Source: Bemisia tabaci
Taxonomy: Eukaryota > Arthropoda > Insecta > Hemiptera > Aleyrodidae
Length of the DNA stretch: 64,000 nucleotides
NCBI RefSeq assembly: GCF_918797505.1
Contig: NC_092794.1
Span: forward strand, 30,742,122-30,806,121
Reading direction: 5' to 3'
The stretch's first letter is position 1. Each line of letters starts with the position of its first letter. Positions 45,813 through 57,365 of the stretch are shown here, one piece after another. The notes beneath the pieces are model-generated. The model was not told the DNA's origin. It did no database searches and was given only the letters and a program-made list of their open reading frames with translations. The position numbers were made by a program, and so were the translations under genes.

Positions 45813-46369
45813 TAGGGATGTCGATACTCAGGGAAGTATCGATACTCGGTATCGATACTGGTATCGACTCTAAGCATCGATACCGGTATCGAGCATCGAG
45901 CTGAAGTATCGATACTTATGAGGTATCGATACCATCGATACTATTTCTAAATTATGCCGTGATTCTGAGTGTGCGTACGTCTGTCGGCCGTTAAATTCCG
46001 CCAAATTTACGCCTCTCTCGAAAAAGCCCTGTTCGCGTCCTTGGTCAACTATTTTGAGCCCTTAACTACAGTTATCGAACTGAGCTTTTAACATTTTCAT
46101 TGAAGTATAATCATCTTGAGAAACTTGATTACTCCGTCGTTTGTCACAGTGCATCATGGAGGTGAAATAGTGGGGAGAGAGTTTTTTAAAAAAGAAAAAG
46201 AGGCCTTTTTCATGGCCAAATCAGACTAAGTATCGATACCGTCGATACTGGGGTCTTGGTATCGATACTGCATGGTATCGATATCGTGGAGTATCGATGC
46301 CGAGTATCGTTAAGTATCGATCGAAAGTATCGATACTTTGCAAGTATCGGATAAGTATCGACATCCCTA
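45813..46369. mobile_element. hAT-type MITE rich in TATCGATAC motifs
   Basis: 557 bp with inverted ends TAGGGATGTCGATACT and a perfect 8-bp target duplication CACTTCAT (45805-45812 and 46370-46377). The ends are built of repeated 'agtatcgatac' units; the centre (45960-46210) is ordinary sequence. TAGGG fits the hAT YARNG end. Confidence 0.95.
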
Positions 46370-46379
46370 CACTTCATTT

Positions 46380-48955
46380 TGACCGTTGCCGTTGGCGTGT
46401 AATTACTGAAAGTGTAGTATCAAGTACCTGTGTAATGTAATTCGTAATTTCACAAATGTGTGGTTCGGTTCATAGATACTTACCAGTCTCATTACTATTT
46501 TGGGGATCTGTGGTTTTGTTTCGTGAATTCGTGATGAATGGTTTGCTACCCTAGGGTAAATGGTCGAATGAGCTCTAAAGCTCGAACTAAAACTCAATTC
46601 TATGTGCTCCTGGCTCCTTCAGAGGCCGCGAGAATTCTTTGGTTCTGTATTGTGTGTCTTTTTTCTCTGTAATTCTCAATTATTTCTTTCAAAAACACCG
46701 ATCAAAGCAACTTCACGTGCTCAGTGATTTAGAAGCCTCTGGCGTGAACATCTTCATCTGATCTTCTTAACCTAATCTGTGGTACCTACATAACACAATC
46801 ATACTCGTTGAAATCTGATTAGGAAAATTTTCTGGTTCTGTAAGTTTCCATGTGCATCAGTTATTACCTTTTACCCAATCTCTCTAGGAGTAATGGCTGT
46901 ATCTATGTTCCTCTACAGGCGCTAATTCCATTGTTCGTATGACTTTCAGCAACTCCTCTCTGGTTATTATTGCATAAGCACATACATGGTGTTCTCCTTA
47001 TTGCTAGTTCATGGTAATGTCATCCAATCATTATCACATTCGGGTAATGAGAGCAGGAAGATAAGAGAGAGCCGTAGCAGGTATTTCAGTTATAAGCAAC
47101 ACAGCTTGCAGCCTGACGCATTCTTTCAGCACTGCAAGCTAGGCTCTGTTCGCATCAGTGAACAAGAAGCATTACCAAAAGTATTCTAAAATTGATAATG
47201 GGGCATTCACCAAAATTAAGGTGCGCCTTCTCTTAAATTGCTTCATTGAAGTATATTCACATGATACCGCAGTGGGAGTAGAGCCCGCTCATTGGAACAG
47301 AGCCATCGTATGCTGAGAAAAATGTCAATCTCTGCTCAGTTCTGAATCAGCACTACTTAACAGGTTAATTCATGCAGTCAGATGGCACTATACAGGTACT
47401 GATGGGTGATGACATAAACAATACTTGACTTTAGTCTCAATTTGTGATGGCTTTTGTTCTAAGCCTATAACCGTGTATAATGCCCTTGATGAGAGTTAAT
47501 CAATGCCTATTTGATGATGGGTGTAAATCTATCGGTCTGTTATGTTCTGTGTTCAGTCATTTTCTCACATTAAATCTAGTGTACTTCGGTGTGGTTTCTC
47601 CTTGAAGTGGCAGCTCTTTGTGTAGAAAAATTTAATTAAGGTGATATGTCATATTCTGGGGTGTTAAAACTGGCGTGCAATATATTGCAATGATCAAGTC
47701 AAATATCTTGGCAGATTTTGGGTTCCTAGCCAAAAAATAACAACAGCCCCTGGGCATGAGCCGTAAAAATAATTCAATCCATAAAATCGGCCAAATACAG
47801 AGAAATGAAAGCAGGATCCTTTTTGGAGAGAACTTTGCATCGAATACAGTTATTGCTAATTCCATCGAATGCAAGGTTTTTTTCTTTCAAAAAAGATCTT
47901 GCTTTAAATTCTCTGAGTGTTGCCAATATTTTAGTTTAGAATGATTCTTCGTGCGCAGGGGCAACTGTTCTGTTTTCAGGCGAAAAATTCGAGACGTGCC
48001 AAGATACTTGATTTACTCAATGCAATATTTCGCAGTCTAGTTTAACCACCCCAGAAACCATGACAAATAACATCAATTTGAGCATTTTCACAATCCTAGA
48101 GGTAAAGAGAATGAAAAACTTAAGTATCTTAAGCAGATTGCTCAATGTGCCTGGACACAGCTAAGAGAAGACACAGATTAAGTGATCGCTTTGACGATAA
48201 CCATGAGTTTCTGCTTTCTTCATTACTCAGGCGAGTATGATTTTCATGGAAATGTAGGCTGAGATTGACTTCCGATACGGCTAGAATTAGGTGAAGCTGA
48301 TAAGTGTTGCAATTTTAAGAGTCAGATTACGTAATGAGAAATGATTGGGAAATGCACGGAAAATCAAGGATAATGGTACCATATGTAGGTAATGTAAAGC
48401 AGGATCTGTAGTTACTCATCATCCTCATTGTATTAAGTTCTGCTCCATTGTATGATCCGTGGCAAGTAAGATGAAGAATGTTGAAATTACACCAGATCAA
48501 AATGTGAATGTCTACTTATCAATGGACAGCTGTTCGTATAAGATTTTTAACAGAATCCGACCGTTTGATCCAAACTCAAACCAGGCAGACTTTGTTAAAA
48601 TTCATTTCGCAGTTGTTGAATTCATCAGCCTACTTCGCCTTTTAAAACCACTTTGAACTTCGCAGGTGAGTTGCATCATTTACCTATCCATTTTGTGTTG
48701 CATGTCCAGAGCTCGACAAGTTAATGTCTTCCGTCGCAGTGAAACCCATGGCATCAAGTATATTTTGAAAGCTCATGCATACCCTCCTAATAGAACAACA
48801 TTTTCATCTTGCAGGTTTAATACGCAAGCCTTTAATCATGATCAAAAGTAGGGGTAAGGACCATTGAGACCATTCACCTCTTACATAGCCTAGGGAGGGG
48901 GCATTGTCCTGGAAATTTTTGAAGGGAGGGGGGTGGGGAGCAGGACCGGCCTACA
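46380..48955. other. Apparently single-copy interior of the 4.5-kb element
   Basis: No repeat of this DNA is seen elsewhere in the window, and no protein domain is recognised in ORFs such as 46986-47189, 47632-47874 or 48459-48656. It could be captured host sequence or an eroded element interior; the sequence does not decide. Confidence 0.35.
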
Positions 48956-48959
48956 AATT

Positions 48960-49155
48960 CCTAATACATCTTTTATAGGTATAAAATATATATTTATACC
49001 TATAATATATGTAGAATATAGCGCAAACTAATATAATCTTTATACCTATAATATAGGTAGATTATAGGTATAAAATAGGTATATATATTTATAATATAAG
49101 TATAAAACATCTATAAAATATGTATATATATGTATATTATGGGTATAATATAGGG
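48960..49155. repeat. AT-rich subterminal array, right
   Basis: 'tataggtataaaatatatat' units, partly inverted relative to each other, ending at the CCCTAGTAGCACA terminus. Confidence 0.75.
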
Positions 49156-49172
49156 GAGCTGTGCTACTAGGG

Positions 49173-49359
49173 ATGGCTAAAATTGGTGGTATAAATGTTT
49201 AACAGCTTAAAATAATCGTATTCAAGAAACTATAAGGCATTAAACTATGCAGTCAATTTCTTTTTAATAATATAATGGGATTTACTACCGGTGATTTAGC
49301 TATTATAGCCCCAGAATACTTTTAAAGCGCCTTTACGTTCCAGAATATCGACGGAATTT
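49173..49359 (+). repeat. Module H, 3' part
   Basis: It matches the reverse complement of about 50505-50668 ('ggtggtataaatgttt', 'aaggcattaaactatgcagtc', 'gccccagaatacttttaaa'). Confidence 0.8.
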
Positions 49360-50494
49360 TGTTTTTTTTGGCTTAAACGATTCAAGAGACACTGTAGTTA
49401 AAAATATAAAGATATTTCGATTTGGACGTATAAAATTTTTTTTAACTCGTTCAGGCACACCGTGTATTGTATAGAGTGCTGCTGTTATTCGACCCTTGTC
49501 TTCAGGTCAAAATTCTTACAAAGAAGCCCCTTGCAAGAGGCGAATTTTTTGTAATTTCTCCCAGTTTTTTCTCCGTTAGGTATATAATTGAATTGCTTGG
49601 CAAATTCTGAGGTCAATTATATTTAATTGTAATTTATACATTTCTTTTTTCCCCCTTTATTTTATTTTCTGTATGGAGAAGTTTTGTTGATTTCTTCGGA
49701 TTTCGAATACTGTAACTTCTCTTCTATTCAGCCGATTTTTATGAATGAGGTCTCTTTTTATTTGTGTTTTAGCGGAGAGTAAGGAATAAATTGCTAAACA
49801 CACGTGAAACAATTTTTTTTAAAAATTGGATGAATCCTAGCGGACGGTGAAATGGTTAATCCAGCGTAAGTAATTGGGGCACGGGTCCAGGCCGCGCCGG
49901 GACCCAAGGCGGCCCAAGGCCCATTGTTCCTTGTGACGCCGACGCAGTGATCAGGAGCGTGAGGAACAGAGGGGTAGGTGGATTCCTGTATGAGCCACGT
50001 TTAGCAAATGGTCTAATGAGTCTCGAGGCTCATCACAGATTGCACTTATGCTGCCCTGGCAAATGGAGCAGTGCTACCAAATTTTGAAAAGCATAACAGG
50101 GGTGTGGAGATCTGTCAAAGCAACGTTTTGAACAAAACGGAGGAGTGAAATTCTCATTTGCAGAGTGCCGAATTGGTCAGCCATCCTCGAATAAGTTCGC
50201 TTGCTTTTGCTTATATATGCATATTTTAAATCAGCGCGGCGCATTCTTAGGCTTTTTTTAAAAAAAACCAAGTAACGTAGACTCTTGGTATTCACTGCAC
50301 ATAAACTAGAAAGCCCCAGAATGAGAAACAACTTTAAATCATAATTATTGACGGATAAATAAACTTTTTACACGCTTTGTAAAATCTCAGAAGTTCGCGG
50401 CAGTCCTTTTTCGGGAAGGAACTAAGGGACTCGTATATTGTATCGAGCAGGGTTCGAAACGATCGCAAAGGCGGTATACTACGTATACGCGCCA
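49360..50494 (-). repeat. Module A, right copy
   Basis: Inverted relative to 35491-36640. It is bounded on both sides by inverted H modules (49173-49359 and 50505-50860), so A plus H behaves as one foldback-like unit here. Confidence 0.8.
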
Positions 50495-50504
50495 AAAAAA
50501 TCCG

Positions 50505-51660
50505 TCGAGATTCGGGAACGTAAAGGCACTTTAAAAGTATTCTGGGGCTATAATAGCTAAATCACCGGTAGTACATCCCGTTATATTATTAAAAAGAAAT
50601 TGACTGCATAGTTTAATGCCTTAGTTTCTTAAATACGATAATTTTAAGCACTCAAACATTTATACCACCAGTTCTAGCCATGAGGTGATTTCCTGAGAGC
50701 CGATAATACCACGAATTTCTCATACAACCCTTCAAAGATGCCTTGCTTTTTGGGCAGCCGATTCGGCCATCGAACCGGGGGTTCAGGGGAAGCTGATAAT
50801 AACAAAAACCTCTGAGAAAAATTTTGACATAGGCATGGATTTTGTTCAGCATATCGATGTATAAGCATTTTCACACGTAGACTCTAATTTTCACGTCAGG
50901 GAGTGAACATATTTTGATTTTTTCGATTTCATACGGAAAATTGATGGTTCTTCGGGATTGAAATTACTTGTAATTGTTTCTTGAAAATTAAAGGCACCCA
51001 AAATGACTATAGCATATTGACTTTTACATAAGTGCACTCACGAAATTGATTCGTAAATTCAACGAGTGGGTACATCGACCTGGTATATCAAGTTTCTGCG
51101 ATATTTTACGGCAAATCGGTAGATTTTCGGGATGTAGATTTCTTACTTTCAATTCATGAATGAATGAGGCATAGACATGGTTGAACTTCTTTCCATGGAA
51201 AGACGTTTAAAGTAACAAAATCAAGACATATTTAAAGCAATTGCATTTATATCGAATCAATTTTTTTTCAATAATATAAAGGGATTTATACTAACGGTGA
51301 TTTGGGTATTTTAGCCCCAAAATACCTTTAAATCGACTTTATCTTCTAGGAGTTCAACAGAATTGTTCCTTTCTTCGCTTAAATTATATCGTAGCACTTT
51401 TCTTCAAGAATCTGATAAGATTTTGCTTCAGGCAGATCAAAAAACTTAAATTCGTTCGAGTAGCTTTCTACATTCACAATACACGGTCTCGTCAAGGTGC
51501 ATCGTTGACCTCGCAGTGTTGGATCGAGAATTCTCTTGTTGTGCTGCTTGCCTATTTTGAAATCTCTTTAAATAAAAACTAAAGGGGTTGATAAATGCGA
51601 GTTAATGACTCGCCCTATCAATACATTGTGTTGGAGTTCACTGCTTGTTTTGACATCCAA
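50505..51660 (-). repeat. Modules H and B, right copies
   Basis: 50505-50860 is inverted H; 50830-51660 is inverted B relative to 36641-37360 and 37537-39930. Landmarks: 'cggcagatcaaaaaac', 'acacggtctcgtcaaggtgc', 'gcctattttgaaatctc'. Confidence 0.75.
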
Positions 51661-51719
51661 CAACTTACAGCCTGAATGAGAATCACTCAGAGCTAGGGTA
51701 AGACGAGGCGTAAAACGTA

Positions 51720-51815
51720 AGAATTATTAAGCATTTCCGGGTTGGGATCGAATTCGGGAATCTGAGACGATAGTAGAGTACTTAGCCCACTAGCCACTGC
51801 CCTGGGGCCAAAAGA
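51720..51815 (-). ncRNA. tRNA-like SINE head, minus strand
   Basis: On the minus strand, 'agtggctagtgggctaag' resembles an A box and 'gaattcgatcccaac' a B box about 40 bp downstream. The anticodon arm is not clean, so this is probably tRNA-derived and not a working tRNA. Confidence 0.4.
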
Positions 51816-53313
51816 CAGGACACTCGGCGTGCTTGCCTATATTTAGGTGGCCCTTCTTTCATCAGAAATTGTGTTCGAGACATCTTTGACTCGGAGTTTT
51901 AAGTTTATATCACTCCGAATCTCTGATGGGTCCGGAGCAAAATGACTTACGGATACAGTCTTGCACCCAAACTGACATTTAGGGATATTGTAATCATTAA
52001 TTGCACACCGTTACATGAAAGCAGTAAATGATGTTTGGCTTTAGTCCTCTGTAGTATTAAATTGTATCCGAGCATCAAATTTTTTGGGTCGTGAGGCGGG
52101 GATCAGGAGTCTGATTTTTTCTTTAAAATAAATTCTACCTCCGTTGCCTTTGTAATACCATATATTCGTACCTCATTCCCTTATACCATACCCTAAAATG
52201 AAAAAAAACTTAAATAATTTAATGAAAAAAAACTTAAATAATTTGTACAGTGTGACTTGGAATTTTTAATGATTTGAATCCGCTCACCTGAGTTTTGAGA
52301 GGTTGGCGTGGATAATACATGCTGAATTTTATTTGCACCTGGACCTAGAAGTCGGAAGTTTCCGCTGATTTCCTGCGAACAGATAAAACTTTCGTAAGGA
52401 AACGTCCAAATTGTTACGGAGCACGAAAATAAAGTGTCATTATGGCGTAAAATTTCATCGCAGAGTCGAACGGAGAAGTGGTTGAAAAAAAAATCCTTCA
52501 AAGTATACCGGCGAGGTGTTTGGCGAGTTACCGGCTAGAGTGGGCGCGGATTATAGAGTTTCCCAATGCAGTACCTATGGCTTCTTTGAGAGGCATTGTA
52601 TCCCATTAAGGAGCAGTCGCTTGACACTTACTGTGAACGTCATTGAATTTTTCTTCTTTGATTATTCCTTGCAACAGAGCGATATTGTGACCATGCCATT
52701 CGACCCATGAGTGGTTCCATTTTGAGCAAATATACGACCTAGGTCTTTAATTTTCAAATTTTATGATTGTTTTTAGCCCCCCCCCCCCCCCGCTCGTTAA
52801 ACTCAGTTAAAATAAAACGAACGAATCAGATCTACATCTAAGGAGGAACCTTCCAGTACTAGTCAATTTTAAAATAATGAGCAAGGGAAAAGAACAACAG
52901 GTAATTCATAAAGTCCAATCAGTCTTGAACAAATACTCCCCTGAAGAAGAAAGCAGTATACACAAATGTAATGGATCAACTAATGCAACTCATTGCTGTC
53001 TTTGGTCAAAGGATAAAAAGATACTGGTAAAGATCAAATTAGTTCTTCACAAGCTTCGAAACCAATTTCAAAAGCTTCTACAGAAACATCAAAGGTGACC
53101 TCTCTGACGTCGGTGCAACCCTTCAGAAAGAAGAGGTGGAAGAGTTCTGGAAAGGAATTTACGAACTTCCCGCTCGGCACAACTTGCCCTGGTAAAATTG
53201 GCAAATGTCGGGTCAGTGAAATGTTGCTCTTAGGTGCGAGTGAAATTTGCTCTGACGTAAGTGTCACACTTGGGTAAGAGGTCAGCACTGATTTAAGAAA
53301 CATTGGCAATCAC
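51816..53313. other. Gene-free stretch
   Basis: It contains a run of about 14 C (52777-52790) and a short tandem 'aaaaaaacttaaataattt' (52200-52245). ORFs at 52193-52501, 52877-53098 and 53034-53309 (the last two overlap in opposite directions) have no recognised domain. Confidence 0.35.
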
Positions 53314-54000
53314 TGAGCACGGTGCGCCTGAACTCACGTTAAATGCGACTTGAATGTACATCAAAAATTCAAGTTGGAGGTTGTAGTGGGGTACTTTCTG
53401 ATTAGTTTTTGGGCAATTTCGAAATAGGTTGTCGGAGCTCCTCGAAAAATAATCGCATTTTTGTGGTTTTTTAGGGGTAAAATAGGAAAATTGGCCTTAG
53501 GGCGACAAATTAAACCCCCTCTCCCTCATCCTTGCACTGACCGATCTGAATTTTTAGTATGTAGTCACCTACCCTAGTAGCATGATTCACTTTCCCCTTC
53601 CTAACAAACGTATAAGGAATTAATACCGGTTATATAAGCACCATTTTAACTAAAGTTTATGTATCGTGTATATAAGTTTTATATAAAATGCCCATGAAAA
53701 TAATTATTCATATTTTCAGAAGATAACGTTTATATAAAATTCATATAATTGAGGAAGGGTTTTTATAAATTTTCTTTATACGCATAGTATCCTTTTGCTT
53801 AATTTGCTTAATATAACTGTTATATAAATGACCTGAATGACTTTAACGTAAACCTATCTCATTTTCATGAATGATGATGATGATCTCATTTCAATGAACA
53901 CCCTCGACTCTCAGACTGCGTGGGATAGGTATTATTAGAGGTATTAGTGGCTCCGAGACGAGTTAAAAGGGGATATTTCGGCACACAATCCGAGGAGCCC

Positions 54001-54050
54001 TGTTACCTCAGTTGGTAGCGTGTCTGGCTCATAACCCTGCCCAGTTAGAC
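54001..54050 (+). pseudogene. tRNA-Met-like 5' half
   Basis: 'ctcagttggtagcgtgtctgg' followed by 'ctcataacc' resembles the D arm and CAT-anticodon loop of an elongator tRNA-Met. The anticodon stem does not pair and the 3' half is replaced by AT-rich repeats, so it cannot be a working tRNA. Confidence 0.45.
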
Positions 54051-54054
54051 AGCA

Positions 54055-54345
54055 ATATTTTAAAAATATTTTAAAAATATTGAAATTTAATATATTTTTA
54101 AAATGTTTTTCATGTATTTTTAAAATATTTTCAAAAATACTTTTGAAATACAATCAATGAATATTTTTAAAACATTTTAAAAATATATTAAAAATATAAA
54201 AAATTAAAATTTTTAAAATAATATTTTATAATATTTTTAAAGTATATCATAATTATTTTTGTTAATATTTTAAACATATTATTAAATATTATTTTAAAAA
54301 TTTTAATTTTTTTTAAAATGTTTAAATTAATATTATAAAAATTTA
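54055..54345. repeat. AT-only array
   Basis: Irregular tandem of 'attttaaaaatattttaaaa' type units, almost free of G and C. The minus-strand ORF 54188-54400 is read-through. Confidence 0.8.
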
Positions 54346-54459
54346 AAAGAAAAAAGGAAATGAAAATAATAATAAATAAATAACATAAATACATCGACAT
54401 AAATTCAAACTAGAAAAAGGCCCAAATAATTAAAACTGGAAAAAGACGCAATTATAAAG

Positions 54460-54600
54460 TTAAAAAAAATAGAGAGAGAGAGAGAGTTAAAAAAATGAGA
54501 GTTAAAAAAAAATAGAGAGAGTTAGAAAAAATGATAGTTAGAAAAAAATGTTAAAAAAAAGAGAGAGCTAAAAAAATGACAGAGAGTTAAAAAAAATGAA
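54460..54600. repeat. AG and TTAAAAAAA mixed microsatellite
   Basis: A run of (AG)n followed by repeated 'gagagttaaaaaaaatg'-like units. Confidence 0.75.
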
Positions 54601-54764
54601 AATGAAAAAATTACATCATTAAATAAAAAACAATAGATAAATAAATAATAAATAATAAAGTCTGGTAAAATATCATAAGAATCCGTCAATAAACAAACAT
54701 ATTACGGACTCAGAGGCCTGCGATAGTTAAGAGATTGAATTTAGGGGCCCATCCATATCAAGCC

Positions 54765-54850
54765 TGGCTGGTCTGGTGGTAAAGTACTGGACTTCGGATT
54801 GCAACTCCATCCCGAGGTGTGGGTTCTAATCCCGACTAGGACGCCGCGGA
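54765..54850 (+). ncRNA. tRNA-like SINE or pseudogene
   Basis: 'ggtctggtggtaaagtactgg' as A box and 'gtgggttctaatcccgac' as B box (one mismatch to GGTTCGANTCC), about 40 bp apart, with no convincing acceptor stem. It lies inside the 1.6-kb element. Confidence 0.5.
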
Positions 54851-57365
54851 TTTAAGGTAAGTCACAACTCTACGATGATCCACCACCTGGTAGTATCGCA
54901 TATGAAAACTTGCACACTTCATAACTAGAGTGCGCTACCAGCCAGGAAGAATAATGAAAATTCATTTTATACACTGTTTGAATTTGGTTATATAACTTTT
55001 ATACTAAGGGTCACATAAAAAGCGTATTGAAAATGTAAACTTTTAACTAAAAAACTTTACATCCATTACATAAACAATGAATATTCTTTAGCTTGTGGTT
55101 ATTTACGGTTTATACTTTTAAAAACAATTTTTTTTATATAACTCTGCTACTAGGGTAGTATAAGATGTGACTTTTCTGAAATTTTCATGCCCATTCACAA
55201 TTTTTTGCCCCCGCGGCAGCGTTACCAAGTTGCGGACTCCAAAATATCGAATTTGATGATAAAATGAAGGTTTCGAAGTGTGATTTCCATTCAAATTCAA
55301 AAATTCAAATCGTAGGATGTAGTAGGGTAGGATGTAGTAGGGGGTAGCCTGATAGGTTTTTGGCCAATTTCGAAATGAGGTGTTTGAGATTTTTGAAAAA
55401 TTATTGAATTTTCGTGGTTTTTTAAGGGTAAAATAGCACACTGGGCACGGGGCGGCAAATTAAACCTCTTCTCTCTCATCCTTGCCGTGACCGATTTGAA
55501 CTTTTAGTATGTATTAACCTGGTATAAGATGTGACTTTTCTGAAATTTTCATGCCCATATAAAATCTTTTGCCCCCGCGGCAGCGTTGCCAAGTTGCGGA
55601 CTCAAAAATATCGAATTTGATGATAAAATGAAGGTTTCGAGGTGTGATTTCCTCCAAAATTTCACGAAAAATGTGCAATTTGAGAGTTTTTGATAAGATT
55701 AAGCATATTTGAACAATTTAAAGTTCGGATAAAGCGAAGATTTGGGGAAAAGCGATTGGTTTGGGTTGACAGAAATTTCTTAAATTTACTCCATCAACAG
55801 AAAGTAGAATTTGAGAACTTTCTCCCACCCCCCAAACCTTATCCCTGCTGCTGTCAATACTTTGAACATTCTATTTAAAATCTTGCCCCCCAAACTTTTC
55901 CCAAAAACATGAAAAATTAAAACATAAATGAAATGAGTGGAAAACGACGATTCAAAAAAGTTTGAAAGTCCCCGAAATCGACCTCTTTTCACAGCGGATT
56001 GGATAGTTCGAATCCAGAAAATTACCTTCAATAACTTAAAGAATCAAAAATTTGCAAAAAATGAGAATAATTTTGAGTTATATTGAAATAAATTCCCTCA
56101 TAACAAAAGTAGACTATACAACGAAATTAAAGATGTTTTGTAAATATTGTGTCATATAAAGAGAACTATCTGTCAACCCGAACCACTCGTTTTCCAGCGA
56201 CTCGTCGCTTTATCCGGTCTCTCTTGTTGAGTTAGCTGCACCCATCAAGTAAGTAATGGCATAATTTTCAGATGCATAGAGTACAGAAGAACCGTAATGA
56301 CCAATTCTAAACGAAATAAAAATCCAGACCTTGAGGTTGTAACGCGATTTGGATCATTTTGACGAATTTTAAATCATGAAGCTGGCAACGCTGCAACTTT
56401 AAATTGTTCAAATATGCTTAATCTTATCAAAAACTCTCAAATTGCACATTTTTCGTGAAATTTTGGAGGAAATCACACCTCGAAACCTTCATTTTATCAT
56501 CAAATTCGATATTTTTGAGTCCGCAACTTGGCAACGCTGCCGCGGGGGCAAAAGATTTTATATGGGCATGAAAATTTCAGAAAAGTCACATCTTATACCA
56601 GGTTAATACATACTAAAAGTTCAAATCGGTCACGGCAAGGATGAGAGAGAAGAGGTTTAATTTGCCGCCCCGTGCCCAGTGTGCTATTTTACCCTTAAAA
56701 AACCACGAAAATTCAATAATTTTTCAAAAATCTCAAACACCTCATTTCGAAATTGGCCAAAAACCTATCAGGCTACCCCCTACTACATCCTACCCTACTA
56801 CATCCTACGATTTGAATTTTTGAATTTGAATGGAAATCACACTTCGAAACCTTCATTTTATCATCAAATTCGATATTTTGGAGTCCGCAACTTGGTAACG
56901 CTGCCGCGGGGGCAAAAAATTGTGAATGGGCATGAAAATTTCAGAAAAGTCACATCTTATACTAGGTGACTACATACTAAAAATTCAGATCGGTCAGTGC
57001 AAGGATGAGGGAGAGGGGGTTTAATTTGTCGCCCTAAGGCCAATTTTCCTATTTTACCCCTAAAAAACCACAAAAATGCGATTATTTTTCGAGGAGCTCC
57101 GACAACCTATTTCGAAATTGCCCAAAAACTAATCAGAAAGTACCCCACTACAACCTCCAACTTGAATTTTTGATGTACATTCAAGTCGCATTTAAAGTGA
57201 GTTCAAGCGCACCGTGTGAGGTAAGCGGCACTGTGACGAGTCACGTCCAATGTGGAAGTGATTCTACGATTCCAGTGACCTATCCGGCCAACTCCCCCCC
57301 TCCCCCAAAACAGTCCGCATACTAAGGAGCATTATTAGTTCCCACATGAGGGCACATAAAAACTA

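Larger units (their letters stand above)
44693..49172. mobile_element. CCCTAGTAGCA-ended element, 4.5 kb
   Basis: Inverted ends CCCTAGTAGCACA with a 2-bp AT duplication (44691-44692 and 49173-49174). The continuous target is readable in the inverted copy near 50668-50690 ('agccatgagg'). Behind each end is an AT-rich tandem block (44710-44985 and 48960-49155). The 4 kb between looks mostly single-copy in this window, contains a hAT MITE (45813-46369) and shows no recognisable transposase. A shorter relative is at 53572-55155. Superfamily unassigned. Confidence 0.75.
53572..55155. mobile_element. CCCTAGTAGCA-ended element, 1.6 kb
   Basis: Inverted ends CCCTAGTAGCA with a TA duplication (53570-53571 and 55156-55157). 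The uninterrupted target is visible in the opposite arm of the host foldback near 56960-56975 ('ttatactaggtgac'). Inside: an AT-rich array (54055-54345), an AG/TTAAAAAAA array (54460-54600) and two tRNA-like pieces. No transposase. Confidence 0.85.
53318..57216. mobile_element. Foldback with near-identical arms, hosting a CCCTAGTAGCA element
   Basis: Ends CACGGTGCGCCTGAACTCAC and GAGTTCAAGCGCACCGTG, flanked by TGAG on both sides. The arms run inward to about 55735 and 56397. Long stretches (55160-55730 against 56399-56960) look identical by eye: a 60-codon frame reads the same in both (55297-55479 minus, 56641-56823 plus). Each arm contains tandem units (the 'gtataagatgtgacttttc' phrase at 55158 and 55524). 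Without its insert the element is about 2.3 kb. The centre (55740-56395) shows no transposase. Confidence 0.85.

Noticed and set aside
46986..48851. A host gene inside the 4.5-kb element
   Set aside because: Several short ORFs exist but none shows a domain, and I could not chain them through plausible splice sites.
55297..55479. 60-codon ORF identical to one at 56641-56823
   Set aside because: Identity is explained by the mirrored arms of the foldback; the reading has no domain features.
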